A stretch of 64,000 nt of DNA from Hyphomicrobiales bacterium (GTDB taxonomy: Bacteria > Pseudomonadota > Alphaproteobacteria > Rhizobiales > Rhodobiaceae), in the NCBI GenBank assembly GCA_002869065.1, contig PKTR01000002.1, positions 682,001-746,000 of the forward strand, read 5' to 3'. Under the pieces are notes generated by a model. The model did no database searches, had not been told where the DNA came from, and saw only the letters and a list, made by a program, of their open reading frames with translations. The number at the start of each line of letters is the position of its first letter. Within the stretch, counting starts at the first letter, position 1. Positions 44,410-52,070 of the stretch are shown here, piece by piece. The translations under genes and the position numbers were made by a program.

Positions 44410-45744
44410 ATGAGCCTACTTCTCGATCCTCACGACCATACATCCCGCCTGCAGGTCAGGCTCGACACGCTGGTGCGGCTGCGCTGGCTGGCCGTGGTCG
44501 GTCAGGCGGCCGCCGTCCTGATTGTCGCGCAGGGGCTGCAATTCCCGCTGCCAACGCTGTGGTGTTTCGGGCTGATCGCGCTGTCGGTCTGGCTCAACCT
44601 GTTCCTGAAGATCCGCTATCCGTCGAGCCTGAGGCTCACCGAGGGCTGGACCTCGGCACTGCTCGCCTACGACATCGCCCAGCTCGGCGGCCTTTTGTTC
44701 CTGACCGGCGGTCTGACCAACCCGTTCGCGCTGTTGCTGATCGCGCCGGTCACGGTTTCTGCGGCCGCGCTGCCGCCGCGCAGCACGGTGTTTCTCGCGG
44801 TCCTGTCGTTCATCACGATCTGCCTGCTCGCCTTCTTCCATTTTCCGCTGCCGTGGCCAGAGGGCATTCCGTTCGAGTTCCCCCGCCTGCTGATCGTCGG
44901 CAACTGGCTGGCGCTGGCGCTCGGCTTCGCCTTCACCGCGATCTACACCTTCCGCATCGCCGACGAAGGCCGGCAGCTCGCCGAAGCGCTGGCGGCGACC
45001 GAACTGGTACTCGAACGCGAACAGCACCTTTCGGCGCTGGACGGTCTGGCGGCAGCAACCGCGCACGAGCTCGGCACCCCGCTCGCGACCATCGTGTTGA
45101 CAGCAAAGGAAGTACGGCGGGAACTGCCCGACGATCACGAACTGGCCGAGGACATCGCCCTGATCGCCTCGCAGGCAAGCCGCTGCCGGGAAATCCTGTC
45201 GCGGCTGTCGTCGCTGTCGGCGGATCCGAGCGACCACATCGGCCGCATGCCGCTGTCGCAACTGCTTGAGGAAGTGGTTGCCCCGCACCGCGATTTCGAC
45301 ACCGAGATCACGATCGAAATCGTCGACGAAGAGGGCGCGGAGCCCATCGGGCAGCGCAATCCGGGCATTCTCTACGGCCTCGGCAATATCGTCGAAAACG
45401 CCGTCGACTTCGCCCGTCGCAAGGTCATGATCAAGGCCTACTGGAACGAGAGCGAGGTGAAGATCTCTGTCAGCGACGACGGGCCAGGCTTTGCGCCGGG
45501 CGTGCTCGACCGGCTCGGCGACCCCTATGTCACCACGCGTTCGCGGCAGAGCGAGGCCGAGCAAAGCACCGGCGGCGGGCTCGGTCTCGGGCTGTTCATC
45601 GCCAAGACCCTGCTCGAGCGATCCGGCGCCCGGGTCACCTGGCGCAACCGACCGGGCCAGCAAACCGGCGCGGTCGCCGAGATTGTCTGGCCCCGGGCCG
45701 CGATGGAGCGCACCAAGACCAGCTGGGACACCCGCACGCGCTAG
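44410..45744 (+). CDS. actS: Redox sensor histidine kinase of the RegB/PrrB/ActS family
   Basis: A 444-residue membrane kinase. Six membrane segments fill residues about 25-180, with the quinone-site motif LTGGLTNPFALLL. The H-box AAATAHELGTPLA has the phospho-acceptor His219. The redox-active Cys of the family is present as Cys259 in ASRCREIL. The N, G1 and G2 boxes follow (GNIVENAVDFA, DDGPGFAP, GGGLGLGLFIA). It senses aerobic/redox state through quinone and Cys and phosphorylates ActR. It is separated by 245 bases from actR and divergent from phaZ. Confidence 0.95.
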   Translation: MSLLLDPHDHTSRLQVRLDTLVRLRWLAVVGQAAAVLIVAQGLQFPLPTLWCFGLIALSVWLNLFLKIRYPSSLRLTEGWTSALLAYDIAQLGGLLFLTGGLTNPFALLLIAPVTVSAAALPPRSTVFLAVLSFITICLLAFFHFPLPWPEGIPFEFPRLLIVGNWLALALGFAFTAIYTFRIADEGRQLAEALAATELVLEREQHLSALDGLAAATAHELGTPLATIVLTAKEVRRELPDDHELAEDIALIASQASRCREILSRLSSLSADPSDHIGRMPLSQLLEEVVAPHRDFDTEITIEIVDEEGAEPIGQRNPGILYGLGNIVENAVDFARRKVMIKAYWNESEVKISVSDDGPGFAPGVLDRLGDPYVTTRSRQSEAEQSTGGGLGLGLFIAKTLLERSGARVTWRNRPGQQTGAVAEIVWPRAAMERTKTSWDTRTR

Positions 45745-45989
45745 GCGAAGGCACCAGAAGACGCCAAAAAAACCTTGCCCGCGCCGGAAACCAAAGGTGC
45801 CGTTGTCTTTCCTTTGGCCGACAAAATGCTTAGAACGGGGCTGAAGCCAAGGTAATTCGCGCTGCCCGAATGGGGCAACGCTTGCTCCGGACTTGCAACT
45901 GAGTATAAGTATAAATTATGCGCATATGCTAAAATAGCGTGACAAGAAACGGAGACCGGTTGGTGGAGGAAGCACGGGAGCGCGGCACC

Positions 45990-46547
45990 ATGAATGACGA
46001 GTCAGAAATGACCGTGGTCGGCGACGACACTTCTTTGCTGATTGTCGACGACGACAAGCCGTTTCTTACCCGAATTGCCCGGGCGATGGAGAAGCGCGGT
46101 TTCGTGACTGCGACGGCGGAATCCGTTCAGGACGCCATCTCTCAGGTCGACGGCAACCCGCCGGCCTATGCGCTGGTGGACATGCGGCTGGGCGACGGCA
46201 ACGGCCTCGATGTGGTCGAGACGCTGCGCAGCAAGCGGCCCGACGCGCGCGTCGTGGTGCTGACCGGTTACGGCAATATCGCGACCGCGGTGACCGCCGT
46301 GAAACTCGGTGCCATCGATTATCTGGCAAAGCCCGCCGATGCCGACGAGGTGTTCGCCGCGCTGACCCGCGACCCCGAGAACAAGGCCCCGCCGCCGGAA
46401 AACCCGATGTCGGCCGACCGCGTTCGCTGGGAACACATCCAGCGGGTCTACGAGCTGTGCGACCGCAACGTCTCGGAAACGGCGCGGCGGCTCAACATGC
46501 ACCGTCGCACCCTGCAGCGCATCCTCGCCAAGCGCGCCCCGCGCTGA
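45990..46547 (+). CDS. actR: Redox response regulator of the RegA/PrrA/ActR family
   Basis: A 185-residue regulator, the standard length. The receiver has the acidic pair VDDDKPF, phospho-acceptor Asp64 in LVDMRLGDGNG, Thr in VVLTGYG and Lys in YLAKPAD. A Pro-rich linker (KAPPPENP) leads to the Fis-type helix-turn-helix CDRNVSETARRLNMHRRTLQRIL, which is nearly invariant in this family. It controls redox-dependent genes such as those for CO2 and N2 fixation, respiration or denitrification. The start at 45990 is preferred over the GTG at 45939. The gap before it has an AT-rich stretch at 45900-45935 that may be its promoter. Confidence 0.95.
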   Translation: MNDESEMTVVGDDTSLLIVDDDKPFLTRIARAMEKRGFVTATAESVQDAISQVDGNPPAYALVDMRLGDGNGLDVVETLRSKRPDARVVVLTGYGNIATAVTAVKLGAIDYLAKPADADEVFAALTRDPENKAPPPENPMSADRVRWEHIQRVYELCDRNVSETARRLNMHRRTLQRILAKRAPR

Positions 46548-46588
46548 GCAGGCTTCCGGTTTTCCCTGATTTTTCCTGAAGCAGGCGC

Positions 46589-47053
46589 CTAGATGCTCGG
46601 ATCCGCGAGATCGTGGATCCGGCTTGCGGCGACGCGCGTCAGCTTCAGCATCAGGCTTTTGCGGGTCGCGCCGGCGAGCTTGTGCTCCGGTGCCTCGCGC
46701 AAAAAATCGGCGCTGTAGCCATCGGACAGGATGAGACCGGCATCCTCGGGAAAGATCTCCAGCGGCACGCCGGGCAAGGTGGCGAAGAACAGCCGGTCGC
46801 AATGGGCGCGGTATTCCGGCCACTTGTTGTCGGCGCGGAAATCCTCCAGCGACGACTTGATCTCGACGATCCAGATCTCGCCCTTGCGGCCAACCGCGAT
46901 CAGGTCGGCGCGGCGGCCCGAGGCGAGCGTGAATTCCGGCACGCAGGCGAAATCATGCCGGCGCAGCAGGCGACCGACGCCGCGCTGCACGGTCAGCGCA
47001 TTGTCCGACTGACGGCCGTCGGCGGGCATGGTGAGCGGGTTTGTGGTCCACAT
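46589..47053 (-). CDS. mmcB: MmcB family DNA repair protein
   Basis: A 154-residue protein of the MmcB family, named for mitomycin C sensitivity in Caulobacter. The nuclease-like core has the pattern RRADLIAVGRKGEIWIVEIKSS, i.e. an Asp followed by E-x-K as in PD-(D/E)xK enzymes, and later NKWPEYRAHCDRLFFATLP. The start at 47053 is chosen for GAGAT six bases ahead; ATGs at 47077 and 47104 are possible. It overlaps in promoter space with the divergent flavoprotein gene. Confidence 0.88.
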   Translation of the reverse strand: MWTTNPLTMPADGRQSDNALTVQRGVGRLLRRHDFACVPEFTLASGRRADLIAVGRKGEIWIVEIKSSLEDFRADNKWPEYRAHCDRLFFATLPGVPLEIFPEDAGLILSDGYSADFLREAPEHKLAGATRKSLMLKLTRVAASRIHDLADPSI

Positions 47054-47196
47054 GGCGATCTCGTTGTCGGGCGACATTGTTCGGCATTTGTTCTGCAAAA
47101 GCAAGGTACGCGCCGGCGTCGGCGCGGGTTTTGTTTGACCTCGCGGCCAAGGGCGATTACCCCGCCTTCAGTCTTCTCCAACCGGATCGTCTCGTC

Positions 47197-48375
47197 GTGG
47201 ACACCGTCGATGTCGTCATTCTTGGCGCCGGAGCCGCCGGCATGTTCGCGGCGATCGAAGCCGGACGGCGCGGCCGCTCGGTGCTCGTCCTCGACCATGC
47301 GCGCGCGCCGGGCGAGAAGATCCGTATCTCCGGCGGCGGCCGCTGCAACTTCACCAATCTCTTCGCCGCGCCCGACCGCTATCTGTCGCAGAACCGGCGC
47401 TTCTGCATCTCCGCGCTGAAACGCTACACGGCGGGGGACTTCATCGCGCGAGTGAAGAAACGCGGCATCGCCTTTCACGAAAAGACGCTGGGGCAATTGT
47501 TCTGCGACGGCTCGGCGACCGAGATCGTCGCCATGCTGACCGACGAGATGGCGGAGGCAAACGTGCGCCTGTCGCTCGCGACTTCGGTCGAAAAGGTCGA
47601 ACGGGAGGGTGACGGGTTCGTCGTCACGCATTCGGGCGGACGGGTGCGAGCCTCGTCGCTCATCGTCGCGACCGGCGGCAAGTCGATCCCGAAGATGGGC
47701 GCGACCGGCCTCGCCTACCGGCTGGCGGAGCAGTTCGGCCTTCGCGTCACCGAACTCCGGCCCGGCCTCGTGCCGCTGACTTTCGGCGACGCCCTGAAGG
47801 AGGCAATGACGCCGCTGTCCGGCGTCTCGGTCGACGGCGTCGTCGCCCACGGCAAGACGCGTTTCGCCGAGGCCGTGCTGTTCACCCATCGGGGCCTCAG
47901 CGGCCCGGCGATCCTGCAGATCTCGTCCTACTGGCGCGAGGGCGACGAGATCGTGCTCACGCTCGCGCCGGGCACGGATATCTTCGAATTGCTGAAGGCC
48001 GCGCGGAGCGAAAACGGGCGGCAGGCAGTGCGTACGGTTCTATCCAGCACGCTGCCGAAGCGGCTCGCCGTCATGGTCGAGGAAACGACGGGCACCGGCG
48101 GCAACATCGCCGATCTCGGCGACAAGCGGCTCAGGGCCATCGACGCGGCGGTCAACGCCTGGCGCATCAAGCCGACCGGCAGCGAGGGCTATCGCACGGC
48201 GGAAGTCACCGTCGGCGGCATCGACACGCGCGACCTCAATTCCGCGACGATGGAAGCGAAGGCGGTGCCGGGGCTCTATTTCATCGGCGAGGCGGTCGAC
48301 GTCACCGGCTGGCTTGGTGGCTACAATTTCCAATGGGCCTGGTCGTCCGGCTGGGCGGCGGGACAGGTTGCCTGA
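47197..48375 (+). CDS. HI0933-family flavoprotein (NAD(P)/FAD-dependent oxidoreductase)
   Basis: A 392-residue protein. The FAD-binding Rossmann motif DVVILGAGAAGMFAAIEAG is at the N-terminus. The family signature ISGGGRCNFTN follows near residue 50, and the C-terminus holds TGWLGGYNFQWAWSSGWAAG. The frame is open from 47041 with only alternative starts; the GTG at 47197 gives the normal N-terminus. The reaction is not known for this family (the BaiN name reflects one proposed role). The methyltransferase gene starts 13 bases after its stop, so they may be co-transcribed. Confidence 0.9.
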   Translation: MDTVDVVILGAGAAGMFAAIEAGRRGRSVLVLDHARAPGEKIRISGGGRCNFTNLFAAPDRYLSQNRRFCISALKRYTAGDFIARVKKRGIAFHEKTLGQLFCDGSATEIVAMLTDEMAEANVRLSLATSVEKVEREGDGFVVTHSGGRVRASSLIVATGGKSIPKMGATGLAYRLAEQFGLRVTELRPGLVPLTFGDALKEAMTPLSGVSVDGVVAHGKTRFAEAVLFTHRGLSGPAILQISSYWREGDEIVLTLAPGTDIFELLKAARSENGRQAVRTVLSSTLPKRLAVMVEETTGTGGNIADLGDKRLRAIDAAVNAWRIKPTGSEGYRTAEVTVGGIDTRDLNSATMEAKAVPGLYFIGEAVDVTGWLGGYNFQWAWSSGWAAGQVA

Positions 48376-48388
48376 AGGGCAAAACGGC

Positions 48389-49246
48389 ATGACGGAAGAC
48401 AACGCGGAAGAGTACGAATTCGACGAAGAAGCGCTCGCCGAAGCCTACGAGAAGGCGCTGGCGCTGGAAAAGGCCGGCGACATCGAGGGCGCGGCGGAGG
48501 GCTGGCGCGAGGTGCTGCGGCTCGACCCGGCGGACCACGGCGGCGCGGCGGTGCGGCTTGCAGCCCTCGGGCGCGGCGACACGCCGCCGAAGGCGCCCGA
48601 CGCCTATGTCGCCACTCTGTTCGACCAGCATGCGGAGATGTTCGACGCCATTCTCGTCGACCAGCTGGGTTATCACGTGCCGGAAATGGTGCGGGACATT
48701 CTCGGCGAATGCGCGCCCAAACACTCACTGCCGGGCACGTTTTCTCGCCTGCTCGATCTCGGCTGCGGCACCGGGCTTGCCGGCGAATATCTGCACGACC
48801 GGTGCGATCATCTGACCGGCGTCGATCTCGCCGAGACCATGATCGAGATGACCGACGAGCGCGAGGTCTATGACGACCTCTATGTCGGCGAGGCGGTCGC
48901 CTTTCTCGAAGCCTCACTGGAAGAAGGCGACGAACCGTGGGATCTCGTCGTCGCGACCGACGTGCTTCCGTATCTCGGCGGTATCGAGGCGTTCATTGCT
49001 GGCGCGGCCGCGGTCACGGCGCCGGGCGGGCTGTTCGCCTTTTCCAGCGAGACGTTGTCCGACGAGACGCTTGCCGGACGGCCCTACATGGTCGGTCCGA
49101 AGCAGCGCTTTGCCCATTCCGGGGCTTACGTGCGCGAGGTCCTTGCCGCCAACGGCTTCGACTGCCTCGAACAGCGGCCGATCGTGGTGCGCTATGAGGA
49201 TGGCGAAGCGGTGCCCGGACATCTGGTGCTTGCCAGAGCCGGGTGA
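48389..49246 (+). CDS. TPR-containing class I SAM-dependent methyltransferase
   Basis: A 285-residue protein. An acidic N-terminus with one TPR-like helical pair (EKALALEKAGDIEGAAEGWREVLRLDP, residues about 20-46) precedes a class I methyltransferase domain. Motif I is LLDLGCGTGLAGEYL, followed by LTGVDLAETMIEM and DLVVATDVLPYLGG. The start at 48389 (MTEDNAEEY) follows GAAGGGC. The substrate is unknown; similar fused proteins are widespread in alphaproteobacteria. Confidence 0.87.
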   Translation: MTEDNAEEYEFDEEALAEAYEKALALEKAGDIEGAAEGWREVLRLDPADHGGAAVRLAALGRGDTPPKAPDAYVATLFDQHAEMFDAILVDQLGYHVPEMVRDILGECAPKHSLPGTFSRLLDLGCGTGLAGEYLHDRCDHLTGVDLAETMIEMTDEREVYDDLYVGEAVAFLEASLEEGDEPWDLVVATDVLPYLGGIEAFIAGAAAVTAPGGLFAFSSETLSDETLAGRPYMVGPKQRFAHSGAYVREVLAANGFDCLEQRPIVVRYEDGEAVPGHLVLARAG

Positions 49247-49294
49247 CGGTAACAGGCTGTCTGGAGCCGAGGCGCCCAAGGCGCAATTGGCAGG

Positions 49295-49858
49295 CTACAC
49301 GAGTTTCTTGAGCGCGATCTGGTTGCCGATCTTGAACTCGATGTTGAATTCCTTGGTGGCAAGCGCCTCGTGGAAGGCGTCGATGACGCCACGCTTCCAC
49401 CAGCCGTTCATGGCGTAATCATCGCCGAGCAGAAGCCCGTTTTTCTTCAGCTTGGGGGCATAGGCCGCGATATCGGCGGTGACGCCTTCGTAGGAATGAT
49501 CGCCGTCGATGTAGACCCAGTCGAAATAGCCGTCGTCGAATTTCGCCGCGGCGGCAGCACCGAAATCGCGTACCACGTCAACCTCAGGCGCCGCCGCAAA
49601 TCTTTTGACGACCGACTGGTGCCGCTGGTCCATTTCAGACTGCGTGACTGTCTTGGTCCCGTACCAGGAGTTTTCGTGCCCCTCGTCCTCGAAGACCGTC
49701 CACGGATCGATGAGATGCAGCTTGGCAGGCTGCACCACCTTCAGTATCCGCGCGGAAAAGTTCCCGAGATGAACTCCAATCTCCGCACCGACGGAGCCCG
49801 GCGCAAGGAGATCCAGAATTGCTTCACGAGGCATAACGCGGATTTTCATATTCGACAT
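49295..49858 (-). CDS. Class I SAM-dependent methyltransferase (Methyltransf_24 type)
   Basis: A 187-residue protein. Motif I is GAEIGVHLGNFSARIL near residue 24, and the Asp-rich FDWVYIDGDHSYEGV motif is typical of the Methyltransf_24 group. It also has GLLLGDDYAMNGWWKRGV, with metal-type acidic residues. The group methylates sugars or small molecules. It lies in a slightly lower-GC patch, and the 130 bases upstream are AT-rich with a 17-bp palindrome, so it may be an acquired gene. The substrate is unknown. Confidence 0.82.
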   Translation of the reverse strand: MSNMKIRVMPREAILDLLAPGSVGAEIGVHLGNFSARILKVVQPAKLHLIDPWTVFEDEGHENSWYGTKTVTQSEMDQRHQSVVKRFAAAPEVDVVRDFGAAAAAKFDDGYFDWVYIDGDHSYEGVTADIAAYAPKLKKNGLLLGDDYAMNGWWKRGVIDAFHEALATKEFNIEFKIGNQIALKKLV

Positions 49859-49971
49859 TCCCCAAGAATCGCTATCTCTTCGAAGAAGAATTAATGACTC
49901 TAGGGATCAATGTCTATTGAAACGTATTTTGACAGGATTTTCTCGCAAAACGTGTTCGCGGCAGGCGACGC

Positions 49972-49988
49972 ATTGTGCATTGCACAAT
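49972..49988. promoter_or_regulatory. 17-bp palindrome downstream of the AbrB-type gene
   Basis: ATTGTGC (49972-49978) and GCACAAT (49982-49988) are exact inverted arms with an ATT centre. It lies five bases after the AbrB-type stop and 115 bases before the methyltransferase start on the same strand, so an operator is more likely than a terminator. Confidence 0.35.
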
Positions 49989-49992
49989 AAAT

Positions 49993-51045
49993 CTATGCCG
50001 CAGCTCGCTTCTGCAACCGCATGGCGGCAATGATCATCGGCATCGCGAGGCTGATGACGACGAAGCGCAGCACGTGGTGGGCGGCGACATAGGTCGGATC
50101 GAGATCGAGCGATAGCGCGATGGCTACCATCGCCTCGACGCCGCCGGGCGCAAAGGCAACCCAGACCTGGCCGAAGGGCATCGCCAGCAGGACCGCGACG
50201 GCGAGCGCAAACGCCGCCGAGATCAGACTCGCGACCACCATCACCATGACGCCGGCACCGACGGCGGCGCGCAGTTCCGCCCCGGTGATGCCGGCGAAGC
50301 GGCTACCGGTGAGGCAGCCGGTGATGATGAAGCCCGGCGCGACCAGCCAGAGCGGCAGGCCGCCGACTACGGTGTCGGTGAGATGGGCGCCAACACTGAC
50401 CAGCATACCGCCGATCAGATAGGGCGCGGGGATGCGCAGTTTCGCGCACAGCGCGCCCGCGGCAAAGCCGGCGACGATCACACCAACGATGGCAAGTGGC
50501 GCCATGATGGGCCGGTCAGGCTGCGGTCCGACGGTAGACACGAGATCGACGAACAGCGGCACGGTCGTGATCAGCACGATGAGGCGGATGCTTTGCACCA
50601 GCGCGACGGTGCGCGCTTCGCCGTAGCCTTCGAGCGCCAGCGCCACATTGTAGCTGAGCACGCCCGGCACGGCGGAGAGCAGCGCGGTACCGCGGTCGTA
50701 GCGGTTGACGACGCGCAGATAGGCGTAGACGGCGGCGATGATGACCGCGACGCAGACAACCACCATGACGAGGCTCAGCGGCCAGCGGGCGCTCTCGGTA
50801 ATCGTCTCATGCGAAACGCCGGACCCCATCGACAGGCCAATGGAGACGAAGGCAAGGTCGCGCAGGCGCGGCGGGATCGAGGTATCGACGCCCGACACCG
50901 CGGCGATGGTGACGGCAACGGCGGCGCCGATCAGCCAGCCGGCTGGCACGTCGAACGACGCGGCCGCGGCCCCGCCGGCGGCGCCGATCGCCAGCGTCAG
51001 CAGGATCGCGCCAAGGCGCCGAGGATCGAGGGCCGGGAGCCGCAT
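49993..51045 (-). CDS. AbrB family membrane protein
   Basis: A 350-residue protein with about ten membrane segments in two related halves, each opening with a PAGWLIGAAVAVT or PAPYLIGGMLVSVG type motif. That matches the AbrB duplication family (PF05145, once called ammonia monooxygenase by mistake). The C-terminal FAPGGVEAMVAIAL is also diagnostic. Members are putative transporters or regulators with no firmly known substrate. The start at 51045 is the ATG nearest the first membrane segment; the ORF to 51150 is basic and unconserved. Confidence 0.85.
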   Translation of the reverse strand: MRLPALDPRRLGAILLTLAIGAAGGAAAASFDVPAGWLIGAAVAVTIAAVSGVDTSIPPRLRDLAFVSIGLSMGSGVSHETITESARWPLSLVMVVVCVAVIIAAVYAYLRVVNRYDRGTALLSAVPGVLSYNVALALEGYGEARTVALVQSIRLIVLITTVPLFVDLVSTVGPQPDRPIMAPLAIVGVIVAGFAAGALCAKLRIPAPYLIGGMLVSVGAHLTDTVVGGLPLWLVAPGFIITGCLTGSRFAGITGAELRAAVGAGVMVMVVASLISAAFALAVAVLLAMPFGQVWVAFAPGGVEAMVAIALSLDLDPTYVAAHHVLRFVVISLAMPMIIAAMRLQKRAAA

Positions 51046-51203
51046 GAACTTCGTTCCGGGGATGGCCCTTCTAGCGGGCGCTGAGGGTCTCGGGACCGCC
51101 GCAAGCAAGCGACGGGCGGCAATCATCGGAGATTTGGTGAGTGCGGGCAAGGGAATGCGCGAAAGGCAAGACGGTCAGCGGTGCGCGCTGCTAGTTTCCC
51201 GCC

Positions 51204-51902
51204 ATGACCGAGTTCTTCCTCGCCCTTTTCGTCTTTCTGCTCGCCCACGTCATCCCGACGCGGCCCGGCGTGCGCCGCGCAGCGACCGAGGCAATCGGCG
51301 AGCGTAGCTACATCGTCGGCTATTCGGTGATGTCGACGGGGCTACTCGCGTGGCTGATCTTCGCTGCCTGGCGGGCGCCGTCGGAACAGGTCTGGGACCC
51401 GGCGCCGTGGCAGGCGGGGCTGGCGCTCGTGCTGGTGCCGCTCGGCTTCGTGCTTTTCATCGCCGGTTCGCTGACCCGCAACATTCTCTCCGTCACCTTC
51501 CGTGCCGGCGCCGACAGCAGCGCGGGCGCGGTGCTGGCGCTGACCCGCCATCCGGTTCTGTGGGGCCTCGCTCTCTGGGCACTTGCCCACACCGTTGCCA
51601 ATGGCGACCTGGTCGGCATCGTGCTGTTCGGGACGCTCGCGGCGTTCGCAATGCTCGGCACGCTGATCGTCGACAAGCGCAAGAAGAGGCTTCTCGGAGC
51701 GGAACGCTGGGCGGAGCTTGCCGAGGGCACCGCCAATCTGCCTTTCATCGGCATGGTGAGCGGCGGACGGCGGCCGCGGTTCGATGCGCCGCTCGCGATC
51801 GCGATTGCCGCCACAGCGATCGTGGTGCTGCTGCTTCTCGTCGTGCCGGGCCACCAATGGCTGTTCGGCATGGACCCCGTGTTCTGGTGGGTCGAGCGGT
51901 AA
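51204..51902 (+). CDS. NnrU family membrane protein
   Basis: A 232-residue protein with about six membrane segments and the NnrU features LAHVIPTRPGVR near the start, LTRHPVLWGLALWALAH in the middle and GAERWAEL. NnrU was linked to expression of nitrite and NO reductase in Rhodobacter, and the fold is related to carotenoid isomerase Z-ISO. No nir or nor genes are in the window, so its role here is open. The stop is immediately followed by repeat copy C. Confidence 0.88.
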   Translation: MTEFFLALFVFLLAHVIPTRPGVRRAATEAIGERSYIVGYSVMSTGLLAWLIFAAWRAPSEQVWDPAPWQAGLALVLVPLGFVLFIAGSLTRNILSVTFRAGADSSAGAVLALTRHPVLWGLALWALAHTVANGDLVGIVLFGTLAAFAMLGTLIVDKRKKRLLGAERWAELAEGTANLPFIGMVSGGRRPRFDAPLAIAIAATAIVVLLLLVVPGHQWLFGMDPVFWWVER

Positions 51903-51985
51903 ACCGCTTCGCCAAACCGAAGGTCCGTGTCAGCGAAAAGTCGGCAGACTTTTTGGATAAGAAAACGCGAGCAAACAGAAGGCTG
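51903..51985. repeat. Dispersed intergenic repeat, copy C (reverse orientation)
   Basis: Read on the minus strand, the core CGCGTTTTCTTATCC (51955-51969) and CGGACCTTCGGTTTGGCGAA (about 51907-51927) match copies A and B. It starts within a few bases of the nnrU stop. Confidence 0.72.
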
Positions 51986-52000
51986 ACGCGCCTTCACAAC

Positions 52001-52036
52001 GCAAAAGAAACGGGCGGGAACCGTCGTCCCCGCCCG
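52001..52036 (-). terminator. Intrinsic terminator of the SPFH gene
   Basis: Stem CGGGCGGG (52011-52018) with CCCGCCCG (52029-52036). Read on the minus strand it is followed by TTTCTTTTGC, and it lies 35 bases after the SPFH stop. Confidence 0.8.
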
Positions 52037-52070
52037 CGCATTGCGAAATGCCATTTGGCCGTCAGCCGAT

